From assembly GCA_031276915.1 (NCBI GenBank), contig JAISME010000191.1, forward strand, positions 1 to 47,348: DNA of 47,348 bases. Reading direction: 5' to 3'. Of the stretch, positions 26,827 to 36,725 are shown one piece after another; the first letter of the stretch is position 1, and each line of letters begins with the position of its first letter. Source of the stretch: Zoogloeaceae bacterium (GTDB lineage Bacteria > Pseudomonadota > Gammaproteobacteria > Burkholderiales > Rhodocyclaceae). The notes under the pieces were generated by a model. The model made no database searches. It saw nothing but the letters and a program-made list of their open reading frames with translations, and had not been told where the DNA came from. Both the position numbers and the translations under genes were made by a program.

Positions 26827-27729
26827 ATGTCAAACTTTCTTTCCCGTCTTGGTCGTCACGCGCGCCAGACACTTCTTGTCATCGGCACGGCGCTCGCGAT
26901 TACCCAGATTTCCATCGCGCACGCCCAGGAAGCGGACGCGGCGGCGGATGTCGCCCCTACGGCCGTTACGGAAGCGGTCGCGGAAACCGCTGCCCCCGCC
27001 CCCGCTCCGGCAAACCCCGCGCCAAGCGAAGAAAAGACCGTTGCCAATCCCTACGGGCTGGATGCCTTGTGGCATCAGGGCGATTTTGTCGCCAGGGGTA
27101 CGCTGGCGATTCTCCTGTTCTTGTCCGCCGCGAGTTGGTACGTGATCGTCACCAAGTTCTATGAACAACAGAAATTGTTCCGGCACGCCAGGGAAGCCCA
27201 CCGGAAATTCTGGGTGTCCAGCGATGTGCGGCAGGGCACCGAAACCCTGAGCGCCAACGGCGCGTTTCGTTTTATCGCCCAGACCGGACTGGAAGCGAAA
27301 GTACACCATGTCGGACTCCTGGAGCACATTGATCTCAATACCTGGATCGAACAATCCATCCAGCGCGCGGTCGAGAATGTGCACAATCGCCTTCAGGATG
27401 GGCTGGCGTTGCTGGCGACGGTGGGTTCTACCTCGCCGTTCATTGGCCTGTTCGGCACGGTCTGGGGGATCTATCACGCGCTGACCGCGATCGGCATCGC
27501 CGGGCAGGCATCCATTGACAAGGTGGCCGGGCCGGTGGGCGAGGCGTTGATCATGACCGCAATCGGCCTTGCCGTCGCTGTTCCGGCCGTGCTCGGCTAC
27601 AACTGGCTGGTGCGTCGCAACAAGGCGGCCCTGGATGAGGTGCGCGCCTTCGGCATTGATCTCCATGCCACGCTCCTGGGCGGTGAAACCTCGCGCACCA
27701 TCGCCGCCAAGGTGTCCGCCGTTGCCTGA
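26827..27729 (+). CDS. exbB: ExbB-like proton channel (MotA/TolQ/ExbB) with N-terminal Ala/Pro-rich extension
   Basis: LLATVGSTSPFIGLFGTVWGIYHALTAIG...VGEALIMTAIGLAVAVPAVLGYNWLVRRN; start 26827 after GGAG. Confidence 0.93.
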   Translation: MSNFLSRLGRHARQTLLVIGTALAITQISIAHAQEADAAADVAPTAVTEAVAETAAPAPAPANPAPSEEKTVANPYGLDALWHQGDFVARGTLAILLFLSAASWYVIVTKFYEQQKLFRHAREAHRKFWVSSDVRQGTETLSANGAFRFIAQTGLEAKVHHVGLLEHIDLNTWIEQSIQRAVENVHNRLQDGLALLATVGSTSPFIGLFGTVWGIYHALTAIGIAGQASIDKVAGPVGEALIMTAIGLAVAVPAVLGYNWLVRRNKAALDEVRAFGIDLHATLLGGETSRTIAAKVSAVA

Positions 27730-27747
27730 AAATCGAGGAGATACGTC

Positions 27748-28167
27748 ATGGGAATGAATATCGGCCAGTCTGCGGAAGAAGAGGCGATTTCGGCCATCAA
27801 CACCACGCCGCTGGTAGATGTGATGCTGGTGCTGCTGATTATCTTCCTGATTACCATTCCCGTTGCGACGCATGTCGTGCCGGTGGCCTTGCCCAGGGAA
27901 ATCAACCAGCCGCAGGAAACCAAACCGGAAAACATCAATATCACGGTGGCGCGCGATGGTCGGGTATTCTGGAACCAGGAAGCCCTGGACAACGAAACCT
28001 TGCGGGATCGCCTGCGCCAGGCGGCAACCAGCAAGCCACAACCGGAAGTGCAAATCCGCGGCGATGAGGCGGCGCAATACGAGCATGTGGGTCGTGTCGT
28101 GCTGGCTTGCCAGCGCAGCGGCATCTTGAAAATCGGCTTTATTACCGAACCTCCGCCACGTGGCTGA
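27748..28167 (+). CDS. exbD: ExbD/TolR biopolymer transport protein (copy 1)
   Basis: MGMNIG...INTTPLVDVMLVLLIIFLITIP. Confidence 0.93.
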   Translation: MGMNIGQSAEEEAISAINTTPLVDVMLVLLIIFLITIPVATHVVPVALPREINQPQETKPENINITVARDGRVFWNQEALDNETLRDRLRQAATSKPQPEVQIRGDEAAQYEHVGRVVLACQRSGILKIGFITEPPPRG

Positions 28168-28195
28168 GTTCGGCAAGGAATGAAGGGACAGTTTT

Positions 28196-28615
28196 ATGGG
28201 AATGAATATCGGGCATTCATCCACGCAGGAAGTGATGGTCGACATCAACACGACGCCGTTGATCGATGTCATGCTGGTCTTGTTGATTATGTTGATTATC
28301 ACGATTCCGATCCAGCTTCACTCGGTGGAACTCAACCTGCCCCAGGGCAACCCGCTGCCGCCCCTCGCGCAGCCGGAGGTTGTGCGCATCCATATTGAAC
28401 AGGACAGCAGCATCCTGTGGAACGGCGAAATCGTACCCGACGTTGCGACGCTTGAACCGCGTCTCGCGGCGGCATCGCGCCAGGGTGTCCAGCCGGAGCT
28501 GCACATTCGCCCCCACCGCGCCGCGTCTTACGCAACCGTTGTGGCCGTCATGGCGGCGGTGCAACGCAATGGCCTCACCAAGATTGCGCTTGTCGGGTCA
28601 GAACAGTTTTTGTAA
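28196..28615 (+). CDS. exbD: ExbD/TolR biopolymer transport protein (copy 2)
   Basis: MGMNIG...INTTPLIDVMLVLLIMLIITIP. Confidence 0.93.
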   Translation: MGMNIGHSSTQEVMVDINTTPLIDVMLVLLIMLIITIPIQLHSVELNLPQGNPLPPLAQPEVVRIHIEQDSSILWNGEIVPDVATLEPRLAAASRQGVQPELHIRPHRAASYATVVAVMAAVQRNGLTKIALVGSEQFL

Positions 28616-28683
28616 CGAAGTCCCGCTAGCCGGTCAGGTCGCCGCCAATCGACGGTTGCCCCGCGGGCGTGTCCTGGTGGACG

Positions 28684-28755
28684 GCAATGACAAAGCGGGG
28701 GAGCTTCCAGCTCCCCCGTATTGAATGGCCGGGAGCGGATGCTCCCGCTACTTTA
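28684..28755. repeat. Intergenic repeat copy 2 with two hairpins (GGGGGAGCT-TCC-AGCTCCCCC; GGGAGC-GGAT-GCTCCC) between convergent genes
   Basis: Perfect 9-bp stem at 28697-28717 and 6-bp stem at 28731-28746; similar to 6647..6725. Confidence 0.65.
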
Positions 28756-28763
28756 TTTCGCCC

Positions 28764-29093
28764 TTACACGCTGAAGCTTTCCCCGCAGCCGCACTGGTCC
28801 CTGATGTTGGGATTGTTGAAGCGAAAGCCTTCATTCAGTCCTTCCCGGCCATAATCGAGTTCGGTGCCTTCCAGATAGGGGAGGCTTCTGGCATCCACGA
28901 AAACCTTGACGCCATGGCTTTCGTAGATTTCGTCGTCACTGCCCGCTTCATCCACGAACTCCAGCTTGTAGGCCATGCCGGAGCAGCCGCTGGTGCGCAC
29001 GCCCAGGCGCAGGCCCAAGCCCTTGCCGCGCCTGGCGAGGTAGTCGGCGACGTGCCGGGCCGCTTGTTCGGTAAGGGTTACTGTCATGTCCAT
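28764..29093 (-). CDS. iscA: Iron-sulfur cluster assembly protein IscA
   Basis: [21 protein letters not shown] ... [14 protein letters not shown]. Confidence 0.95.
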   Translation of the reverse strand: MDMTVTLTEQAARHVADYLARRGKGLGLRLGVRTSGCSGMAYKLEFVDEAGSDDEIYESHGVKVFVDARSLPYLEGTELDYGREGLNEGFRFNNPNIRDQCGCGESFSV

Positions 29094-29099
29094 CCTCCT

Positions 29100-29483
29100 T
29101 TAGCCGGAATGCTTCTTCTTGTAGTCGGCCACGGCTGCCTTGATGGCGTCCTCGGCCAGGATGGAGCAATGAATCTTGACCGGCGGCAGCGCCAGTTCCT
29201 CGGCAATCTGGGTATTCTTGATTGCGAGCGCTTCATCCACGGTTTTTCCCTTCACCCATTCCGTCACCAGACTGGACGAGGCGATCGCCGAACCGCAACC
29301 GTAGGTCTTGAAGCGCGCGTCCTCGATGACGCCGTTTTCGCCGACCTTGATTTGCAACTTCATCACGTCGCCGCAGGCGGGCGCACCCACCATGCCGGTG
29401 CCGACGCCTTCCTCATCCTTGTCGAAGCCCCCGACATTGCGGGGATTTTCGTAATGGTCGATGACCTTGACGCTATAGCTCAT
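29100..29483 (-). CDS. iscU: Fe-S cluster scaffold IscU
   Basis: YSVKVIDHYENPRNVG, GAPACGDVMKLQIKV, FKTYGCGSAIASSSLVTEWVKG, KIHCSILAEDAIKAA. Confidence 0.97.
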   Translation of the reverse strand: MSYSVKVIDHYENPRNVGGFDKDEEGVGTGMVGAPACGDVMKLQIKVGENGVIEDARFKTYGCGSAIASSSLVTEWVKGKTVDEALAIKNTQIAEELALPPVKIHCSILAEDAIKAAVADYKKKHSG

Positions 29484-29515
29484 CCTTTGTTCTCCTGTAT
29501 CGTTTCACGCGGGCA

Positions 29516-30727
29516 TCAATGCGCCGCCCATTGCACCGTGCTCAGGTCGACGCCATCCCGCACCATTTCCCAGAGCGGCGACATTTCCCGCAGCCTTTCG
29601 ATTTTCCGGTGCAGGAGCGCGACCGCATAGTCGATTTCCTCTTCCGTGGTAAACCGTCCCAAGGTAAAGCGAATGGAACTGTGCGCGAGTTCGTCCTCGC
29701 GCCCCAGGGCGCGCAGCACGTAGGAAGGCTCCAGGCTCGCCGAAGTGCAGGCGGAACCGGAGGATACGGCCAGATCCTTGATCGCCATCATCAGCGATTC
29801 CCCTTCCACGTAGGCGAAACTCACGTTCAGATTGTGCGCGATCCGCCGCGTGAGGTCGCCGTTTACATAGACAGCCTCAATGCCGGAAAGCCCGGCGAGG
29901 AGCCGGTCGCGCAGCCTGCCGACACGCGCGTTTTCCTCCGCCATTTCTTCCTTTGCCAGCCGATAGGCCTCGCCCATGCCGACGATCTGGTGTGTGGGCA
30001 GCGTGCCGGAGCGAAAACCCCGCTCATGGCCGCCGCCGTGCATCTGCGCTTCCAGCCGCGCGCGGGGTTTGCGGCGCACGTAAAGCGCGCCGATGCCTTT
30101 GGGCCCGTAGATCTTGTGGGCGGAAAAGCTCATCAGATCCACCTTCAGGCACGCCAGATTGATTTCCACCTTGCCAGCCGCCTGCGCCGCGTCGACGTGG
30201 AAGATGATTCCCTTCTCCCGGCAGATTTCGCCGATTTCGGCAATCGGCTGGATAACGCCGATTTCGTTGTTGACCAACATCATGGAGACAAGGCTTGTGT
30301 CGGGCCTGAGCGCGGCCTTGAACGCTTCCAGATCGATGAGGCCGTTTTCCATGACGTCAAGGTAAGTCGCCTCGAATCCCTGGCGCTCCATTTCCCGCAT
30401 GGTGTCGAGCACCGCCTTGTGCTCGGTCTTCACGGTGACCAGGTGTTTTCCCCTGGAGGCGCCGTAGAAATGCGCAGCGCCCTTGATGGCAAGGTTGTCG
30501 GATTCCGTCGCGCCGGAAGTCCAGATGATCTCCCGGGGGTCGGCATTCACCAGCGCGGCGACCTGCCCGCGCGCTTCCTCCACGGCGGTTTCCGCCTCCC
30601 AGCCAAAACTGTGTGAACGCGAGGCGGGATTGCCGAATTTTTCGGCAAGCCAGGGCAGCATCTTGTCCACGACCCGTGGGTCGACCGGGGTCGTCGCGGA
30701 ATAATCAAGATAAATGGGCAATTTCAT
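29516..30727 (-). CDS. iscS: Cysteine desulfurase IscS
   Basis: [61 protein letters not shown]. Confidence 0.97.
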   Translation of the reverse strand: MKLPIYLDYSATTPVDPRVVDKMLPWLAEKFGNPASRSHSFGWEAETAVEEARGQVAALVNADPREIIWTSGATESDNLAIKGAAHFYGASRGKHLVTVKTEHKAVLDTMREMERQGFEATYLDVMENGLIDLEAFKAALRPDTSLVSMMLVNNEIGVIQPIAEIGEICREKGIIFHVDAAQAAGKVEINLACLKVDLMSFSAHKIYGPKGIGALYVRRKPRARLEAQMHGGGHERGFRSGTLPTHQIVGMGEAYRLAKEEMAEENARVGRLRDRLLAGLSGIEAVYVNGDLTRRIAHNLNVSFAYVEGESLMMAIKDLAVSSGSACTSASLEPSYVLRALGREDELAHSSIRFTLGRFTTEEEIDYAVALLHRKIERLREMSPLWEMVRDGVDLSTVQWAAH

Positions 30728-31913
30728 GGGACAGGCTCCGTGAGCGCTGGATGTGCAGCGCTGTCAATTCCTTGAGTTCGGAAAGGGTTCTTTCCAGGGC
30801 AAGCAAAAAATCGTCGATATGCCGGGCGGTGTTTTCAATTCCCAGGCTTACGCGCACAGCGCCGCGCGCGAGGCGGTCCGGCACGCCCATTGCGACAAGC
30901 ACATGCGATGGCCCGGGGCTGGCGCTCGAACAGGCCGCGCCGCTGGCTATGGCGAATCCGGCCCGGTCAAGCCTGCCGACCAGCGTCTCGCCGTCCAGAT
31001 CGGCAAAGGCGAAACAGACGGTGTTGGGAAGACGCGCTGCCGCCGCGCCGAAAATCGCCGCGCCCATGGCGCGCAGCCCCGTTTCGAGACGCGCGCGCAG
31101 TTCCGTCAGGCGCCACGCCTCTGTCTCGCGTTCCGCCGCTGCCCATTCCACCGCGGCGCCGAAGCCGACAATGGCCGCCACGTTTTCGGTGCCGGAACGC
31201 AGACCCCGCTCTTGCCCGCCGCCAGCGATCAGGGGAAAGAGGTCCAGGCGCTTGTCTGCGATCAGCGCCGCCGCGCCCTTGGGACCGTGGACCTTGTGCG
31301 CCGCCACGGAAAGCGCGTGGACCCCCGCCTGGTTGAGCGCGCGAAAATCCATCGGGATTTTACCGAACGCCTGTACCGCATCGGTATGGAAATACGCGCC
31401 AGGGACGGCTTCGCGCACCTGGCTTGCGATGTTCGCCACGTCTTGCAGGACGCCGGTTTCGTTGTTCGCCAGCATCACCGACCAGAGCGACGGGCGTTCT
31501 CCCAGCGCCGTTGTCACGCCATCCGGCGTCACGCGGCCCGCGTCGTCTACGGGCAACTCCAGGATGCGCCAGCCCTGCCGGACAAGCTGCCGGGCCGGCG
31601 CACGCACGCTGGCATGCTCGACAGCGCTCACGGCGACAATGCCAGGCTTGCCGCTGGCCGCCGCGACACCTTTCAGGAAGAGATTGTTGGCTTCGGAACC
31701 GCCACTTGCAAACACAACTTCCGTTGGGTGCGCGCCTGCCGCTACCGCCACCTGCTCGCGCGCGCGCTCGATGGCTTTCAGGGCGGCGCGCCCGTATTCA
31801 TGCCGGCTGGAGGGATTGCCGCAACGCGCGCCGAGATACGGCAACATGGCCTCCAGCACGCGCGCGTGCACCGGCGTGGTCGCGTTGTGGTCCAGATAGA
31901 CGGGTGTGAACAC
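30705..31913 (-). CDS. Second cysteine desulfurase (NifS/IscS family)
   Basis: [51 protein letters not shown]; overlaps iscS by 23 nt. Confidence 0.93.
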   Translation of the reverse strand: MFTPVYLDHNATTPVHARVLEAMLPYLGARCGNPSSRHEYGRAALKAIERAREQVAVAAGAHPTEVVFASGGSEANNLFLKGVAAASGKPGIVAVSAVEHASVRAPARQLVRQGWRILELPVDDAGRVTPDGVTTALGERPSLWSVMLANNETGVLQDVANIASQVREAVPGAYFHTDAVQAFGKIPMDFRALNQAGVHALSVAAHKVHGPKGAAALIADKRLDLFPLIAGGGQERGLRSGTENVAAIVGFGAAVEWAAAERETEAWRLTELRARLETGLRAMGAAIFGAAAARLPNTVCFAFADLDGETLVGRLDRAGFAIASGAACSSASPGPSHVLVAMGVPDRLARGAVRVSLGIENTARHIDDFLLALERTLSELKELTALHIQRSRSLSHEIAHLS

Positions 31914-31925
31914 GGGATGTGATTC

Positions 31926-32378
31926 CTACGCCGCCAGGGGAAAAGATCCCGGATGTTCCTGGCCCTGCCGGTGTTGCGCGATCAGGTCGCCGAGGGAGAC
32001 GGATTCCAGATAGTCGTAGATTCTGCGGTTCAGGGCTTGCCACAGTTCGTGGGTCATGCAGTTGCCATCGTCGCGGCAATTGCCGTTGCCGCCGCACAGG
32101 GTCGCGTCCAGGCAATCGTCTACGGCCCGGATGATGTCCGCCACGCGCAGGTCAGCCAGCGGACGCCCCAGGTAATAGCCGCCGCCCGGTCCGCGCACGC
32201 TCCGCACAAGACCATGGCGACGCAGCTTGCCGAACAGTTGTTCGAGGTAGGAAAGGGAAATGCCCTGCCGTTCGCTAATGCTTGCCAGCGCCACCGGCGC
32301 GGCAGGCGTCGCGTGGGCCTGGAGCGCCAGATCCATCATGGCCGTGACGGCAAATCTTCCCTTGGTGGTCAATCGCAT
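31926..32378 (-). CDS. iscR: Rrf2-family Fe-S regulator IscR
   Basis: MRLTTKGRFAVTAMMDLALQA; cluster ligands C-x5-C-x5-C (CGGNGNCRDDGNCMTH). Confidence 0.95.
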   Translation of the reverse strand: MRLTTKGRFAVTAMMDLALQAHATPAAPVALASISERQGISLSYLEQLFGKLRRHGLVRSVRGPGGGYYLGRPLADLRVADIIRAVDDCLDATLCGGNGNCRDDGNCMTHELWQALNRRIYDYLESVSLGDLIAQHRQGQEHPGSFPLAA

Positions 32379-32419
32379 GGGAATTCTCTCTGTACGCAAC
32401 GCGGGGCTCAAATATAACA

Positions 32420-32444
32420 ATACCTGAGCACATTAATCAACTTT
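32420..32444 (-). promoter_or_regulatory. Candidate type-1 IscR operator AAAGTTGATTAATGTGCTCAGGTAT
   Basis: About 20 of 25 match to recalled consensus ATASYYGACTRwwwYAGTCRRSTAT, 41 bp upstream of iscR. Confidence 0.5.
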
Positions 32445-32470
32445 TTGGTTGAACCGGGGATCTGCTGGAA

Positions 32471-33226
32471 TCAGTCAACGATTTTGTTGAGATAGGCGGG
32501 ATCGAACGAGGGCCGGGGCGTTTCGTCGCCAATGTCGATTCCGGCTGCCCGCAGTTGCGCGACCAGTGTCTGGATGCGACTGTCGACCTTTACGGCGTGG
32601 TCCAGAAGCGCGTGGATGGCCTGCGCCAGCGGATCGCCTTGATCCCTGCCGACGGCGTAGGCGGAAAATCCCAGCCGGTTGGCGTGCGCTTCCCGCGAAT
32701 CCTCGTATCCTGTTCCACTCAGGATATTGTGGGCGGGAATGCCGACGGCTGTTGCCCCGGAAGGCACGTCACGGGTCACTACGGCGTTGGAGCCCACGCG
32801 CGCGTCGGCGGCCACGGTGATCGGCCCAAGCACTTTCGCGCCTGCGCCCACCACCACCCGGTCGCCCAGGGTGGGATGCCGCCGTCCCTTGTTCCACGAA
32901 GTACCGCCCAGGGTGACGCCGTGATAGAGCGTCACGTCGTCACCGACTACCGCTGTTTCGCCGATCACCACGCCCATTCCGTGATCGATGAAAAATCGCC
33001 GCCCGATCACCGCGCCCGGATGGATTTCGATGCCGGTACACCAGCGCGCCATGTGCGAAACGAAGCGCGCCAGCCAGCGGAACCGCCAGCGCCACAGTTG
33101 GTGCGCCAGGCGATGCGCGGCAATGGCGTGCACGCCGGGATAACAGGTCAGAACCTCCCAGGTCGAACGTGCCGCGGGATCGCGATCAAACACCGAACGG
33201 ACATAGGCGCGCAGGGAGGAGAACAT
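32471..33226 (-). CDS. cysE: Serine O-acetyltransferase
   Basis: [71 protein letters not shown] hexapeptide repeats. Confidence 0.95.
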   Translation of the reverse strand: MFSSLRAYVRSVFDRDPAARSTWEVLTCYPGVHAIAAHRLAHQLWRWRFRWLARFVSHMARWCTGIEIHPGAVIGRRFFIDHGMGVVIGETAVVGDDVTLYHGVTLGGTSWNKGRRHPTLGDRVVVGAGAKVLGPITVAADARVGSNAVVTRDVPSGATAVGIPAHNILSGTGYEDSREAHANRLGFSAYAVGRDQGDPLAQAIHALLDHAVKVDSRIQTLVAQLRAAGIDIGDETPRPSFDPAYLNKIVD

Positions 33227-33319
33227 GAAAAAACATCGCCGTATGAAGGGATGAGCATTGTAGTTTGCCCGAAGAGGTTCTTCCAAGCCGATTGCGCGGA
33301 AAAATTTCCCCTCGGACGA

Positions 33320-34074
33320 CTAGATTGTGTCGTCACGAAAAATTTGCGACTCTATTGAGAATGTCTACCAACAAGGGTGGAGCATGGATACGGCGCAACA
33401 CTGTCACGATATTCCAGAGCATGTGTGGGAGCTTCTGGAACCCCATCTTCCGGGTTGGAAAGGTTCCTGGGGAGGCAAGGCGCGGGATAACCGGCAATTC
33501 ATCAATGCGGTGTTCTGGATTTTGCGTACCGGAGCGCCCTGGCGGGATTTGCCGCCATCGTATGGAGACTGGAAGAACGCGCATCGGCGTTTTTGCCGTT
33601 GGCGAGACAAGGGAGTCTGGGAGTCCCTGCTAGCGTGTCTGATCGACGAAGCGGATCACGAATGGCTGATGATTGACGCGAGCCACGTGAAGACGCATAC
33701 GCATGGTACGCAGGTCAGAGTATTTGTTACAGAGGGTTCCCGAGCGGATTGCGCAAAGGCGAGCGGGTTGATCGAAGGGATTGACGCGCAGTGCCTACTG
33801 GCGGATCGGGGTTGCGACACGAATGGAATTGTGGAAAGGGCGGAAGGGGCGGGAATGCAAGTGGTGATTCCGCCGGAGAAGAACCGGAAAGTATTGCGTC
33901 CGTATGACGAACATCTGTATCGGCATCGACATCTGGTGGAGAATGCATTCATGCATCTGAAGCGTTGGCGCGGCATTGCGACCCGCTATGCCAAGAATCT
34001 GGCGTCTTTCGTAGCTGCCGTGCAAATCCGCTGCATCGCTCTGTGGATTGCTATCTTGTGACGACACTATCTAG
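33320..34074 (+). mobile_element. IS5-family (IS427-type) insertion sequence with CTAG target duplication
   Basis: CTAG at 33320-33323 and 34071-34074; IRL ATTGTGTCGTCACGA, IRR (rc) ATAGTGTCGTCACAA; element body 747 bp, 33324..34070. Confidence 0.88.
33384..34061 (+). CDS. IS5-family transposase, apparently internally deleted
   Basis: ORF with LMIDASHVKTHTHGTQ joined directly to VRVFVTEGSRADCAKA; DRG and VENAFMHLKRWRGIATRYAKN retained. Confidence 0.85.
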   Translation: MDTAQHCHDIPEHVWELLEPHLPGWKGSWGGKARDNRQFINAVFWILRTGAPWRDLPPSYGDWKNAHRRFCRWRDKGVWESLLACLIDEADHEWLMIDASHVKTHTHGTQVRVFVTEGSRADCAKASGLIEGIDAQCLLADRGCDTNGIVERAEGAGMQVVIPPEKNRKVLRPYDEHLYRHRHLVENAFMHLKRWRGIATRYAKNLASFVAAVQIRCIALWIAIL

Positions 34075-34139
34075 GCAACACGTACTTTACCAGTGGATAA
34101 TACGTCCCCCGATTTTTTCACCGTACAGGAATGCACATC

Positions 34140-34415
34140 ATGAACAAAACCGAGTTGGTTGAAGCCCTGGCCGCCAAGAGCGGCATTTCCCGCAGCACGG
34201 CCGCGAATACCTTGGACGACCTCCTGGCGGTCGTGGCGGAAACCCTTGCCAAGGGCGATGGCATCTCACTCGTCGGGTTTGGTTCTTTCACCTTGAGCAA
34301 ACGCGCCGCTCGCACCGGACGCAATCCGCGCACCGGCGCGACGATCAACATTCCCGCTTCCAGGAACGTCAAGTTTTCCGCGGGCGCCAAACTGAAAGCC
34401 GCGATCAACGATTGA
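34140..34415 (+). CDS. hup: HU-family DNA-binding protein
   Basis: MNKTELVEALAAKSGISRSTAANTLDDLL ... GFGSFTLSKRAARTGRNPRTGATINIPASRNVKFSAGAKLK. Confidence 0.95.
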   Translation: MNKTELVEALAAKSGISRSTAANTLDDLLAVVAETLAKGDGISLVGFGSFTLSKRAARTGRNPRTGATINIPASRNVKFSAGAKLKAAIND

Positions 34416-34530
34416 CGTTCCGTTTCAAACCAATCTTTCCCCGCCGGACGGTCTCGCAAGAGTTCGTTTTTGCGCGGGCGGAAAATGAGGTTTGCTAGAA
34501 TCCGCGTTTTTCTTCCCGGTAACCCACATT

Positions 34531-36372
34531 ATGTCCGTCCGCCCCATTCGCAACATTGCCATTATCGCCCATGTCGATCATGGCAAGACGACGCTCGTTG
34601 ACCAGCTTTTGCGCCAGTCCGGAACCTTCGCCGCGCATCAGCAGGTTTCCGAGCGGGTGATGGATTCCAACGATCTCGAAAAGGAGCGCGGCATCACCAT
34701 CCTTGCCAAGAATACCTCGGTGGAATATGAAGGCATTCACATCAATATTGTGGACACGCCGGGTCATGCCGATTTTGGCGGCGAGGTCGAGCGGGTGCTG
34801 GGCATGGTCGATGGCGTGTTGCTCCTGGTCGACGCCGTGGAAGGGCCAATGCCGCAAACCCGCTTTGTCACCAAGAAAGCGCTCGGGCTGGGGCTTTGCC
34901 CGATTGTGGTCGTAAACAAGGTCGACCGCGACGGCGCCAATCCGGACAACGCCATCAACCACACGTTCGACCTCTTCGACAAACTGGGCGCAAGCGACCG
35001 GCAACTGGATTTTCCCATCGTTTACGCTTCCGGCCTGAACGGCTGGGCGGCGCTGGACCTGAAAGCACCGCGCGAAAACATGCGACCGCTTTTCGAGACC
35101 ATCTTGAGCCACATCCCCGCGCCGGAAGCGGATGTGGACGCGCCCTTGCAATTGCAGGTCTCCGCGCTCGATTACAGCTCCTACGTGGGCCGCATCGGCG
35201 TGGGTCGTGTCCGGCGCGGACAGGTGAAGCCCGGCCAGCAAGTGATGGTGATGTTTGGCTCCGAGGAAGAATCCGCGCAGCACGAACGCGCGCCCTTCAA
35301 GGCGAAAATCGGGCAGGTGTTTGGCTTCAAGGGCCTGCACAAGGTGGAGCTGGAAGCGGGCCAGGCTGGCGACATCATCCAGGTAACGGGGATTGAGGAT
35401 CTAGCCCTGGGTTGCACGCTTGCCGACCCGGAAAAACCGGAATCTCTTCCCTTGCTGAAAATCGACGAGCCGACGCTCGCCATGCAGTTCATGGTCAATA
35501 CAAGTCCGCTCGCGGGCACTGAAGGGAAATTCGTCACCAGCAGGCAAATCCGCGACCGCTTGCACAGGGAGCTCCTCATTGACATGGCGCTGCGTGTGGA
35601 GGACACGCCCAACGGCGACGTATTCGACGTTTGCGGGCGTGGCGAGCTGCACCTTTCCATCCTGCTCGAAAACATGCGTCGCGAAGGCTACGAACTGGCA
35701 GTGGGGCGTCCCCGCGTGGTTAAGCGCGTGGTCGATGGCGTGGAGTGCGAGCCCTACGAAATGCTGACCGTAGACATGGAGGAGGCGCACCAGGGCGGCG
35801 TCATGGAATCGCTGGGTTTGCGCAAGGGCGACATGCTGGACATGGTTCCGGACGGTCGCGGCCGGGTGCGTATCGAATACCGGATTCCGGCGCGCGGCCT
35901 CATTGGTTTTCAGGGTGAATTCATGAATCTCACGCGTGGCACGGGTCTCATGAGCCACGTTTTTGACGAATACGCGCCGACGCGGGAAGGCGGTGTCGCC
36001 GAGCGCAGGAATGGCGTTCTCATCTCGCAGGAAAGCGGCGAAGCCGTTGCCTATGCTCTCTGGAAATTGCAGGACAGGGGGCGCATGTTTGTGAATCCCG
36101 GCGAAAAACTCTACGAAGGCATGATCATCGGCGTCCACAGCCGCGACAACGACCTTGTGGTGAACCCGGTGAAAGGAAAGCAGCTCACCAACATCCGCGC
36201 CTCCGGCACCGACGAGGCCGTGCGCCTCGTCCCCCCTGTGCTTCTGACACTGGAATCGGCCATCGAATTCATCGCCGATGACGAGCTCGTGGAAATCACG
36301 CCGAAAAATATCCGCCTGAGAAAACGGTATCTGACGGAAATCGAAAGAAAACGAGCTCTGCGTCCGACATAG
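34531..36372 (+). CDS. typA: Ribosome-associated GTPase TypA/BipA
   Basis: [65 protein letters not shown]. Confidence 0.97.
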   Translation: MSVRPIRNIAIIAHVDHGKTTLVDQLLRQSGTFAAHQQVSERVMDSNDLEKERGITILAKNTSVEYEGIHINIVDTPGHADFGGEVERVLGMVDGVLLLVDAVEGPMPQTRFVTKKALGLGLCPIVVVNKVDRDGANPDNAINHTFDLFDKLGASDRQLDFPIVYASGLNGWAALDLKAPRENMRPLFETILSHIPAPEADVDAPLQLQVSALDYSSYVGRIGVGRVRRGQVKPGQQVMVMFGSEEESAQHERAPFKAKIGQVFGFKGLHKVELEAGQAGDIIQVTGIEDLALGCTLADPEKPESLPLLKIDEPTLAMQFMVNTSPLAGTEGKFVTSRQIRDRLHRELLIDMALRVEDTPNGDVFDVCGRGELHLSILLENMRREGYELAVGRPRVVKRVVDGVECEPYEMLTVDMEEAHQGGVMESLGLRKGDMLDMVPDGRGRVRIEYRIPARGLIGFQGEFMNLTRGTGLMSHVFDEYAPTREGGVAERRNGVLISQESGEAVAYALWKLQDRGRMFVNPGEKLYEGMIIGVHSRDNDLVVNPVKGKQLTNIRASGTDEAVRLVPPVLLTLESAIEFIADDELVEITPKNIRLRKRYLTEIERKRALRPT

Positions 36373-36588
36373 CAGGATGATAAATCCGCGCGATCTCCGC
36401 GTGCCCGCTTTTGCCATATCGGGCGGTCAATCAATGAATGCTGTCGCATTTCTCCGCAGGGAATTCCTGGAGGGGGAGGGGGGCAGGATGGTTTCTACAG
36501 CGCCGGGCGCAAAATATAAGAATAGATCAAGGGGATCCGATTGAATTTCCAAAGATTCCCACTTCAGGGGAAAACCTGAAAAGAATTG

Positions 36589-36664
36589 TGGTGCCGGAGA
36601 AGAGATTCGAACTCCCGACCTTCGCATTACGAATGCGCTGCTCTACCAGCTGAGCTACACCGGC
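36589..36664 (-). tRNA. tRNA-Thr (anticodon CGT), CCA encoded
   Basis: GCCGGTGTAGCTCAGCTGGTAGAGCAGCGCATTCGTAATGCGAAGGTCGGGAGTTCGAATCTCTTCTCCGGCACCA; 76 nt cloverleaf. Confidence 0.95.
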
Positions 36665-36725
36665 AAAGCGTATAATTATACATTTCGCGCCTTGTGCAGG
36701 CAATGGTCTTGATAACCTCCTTTTC

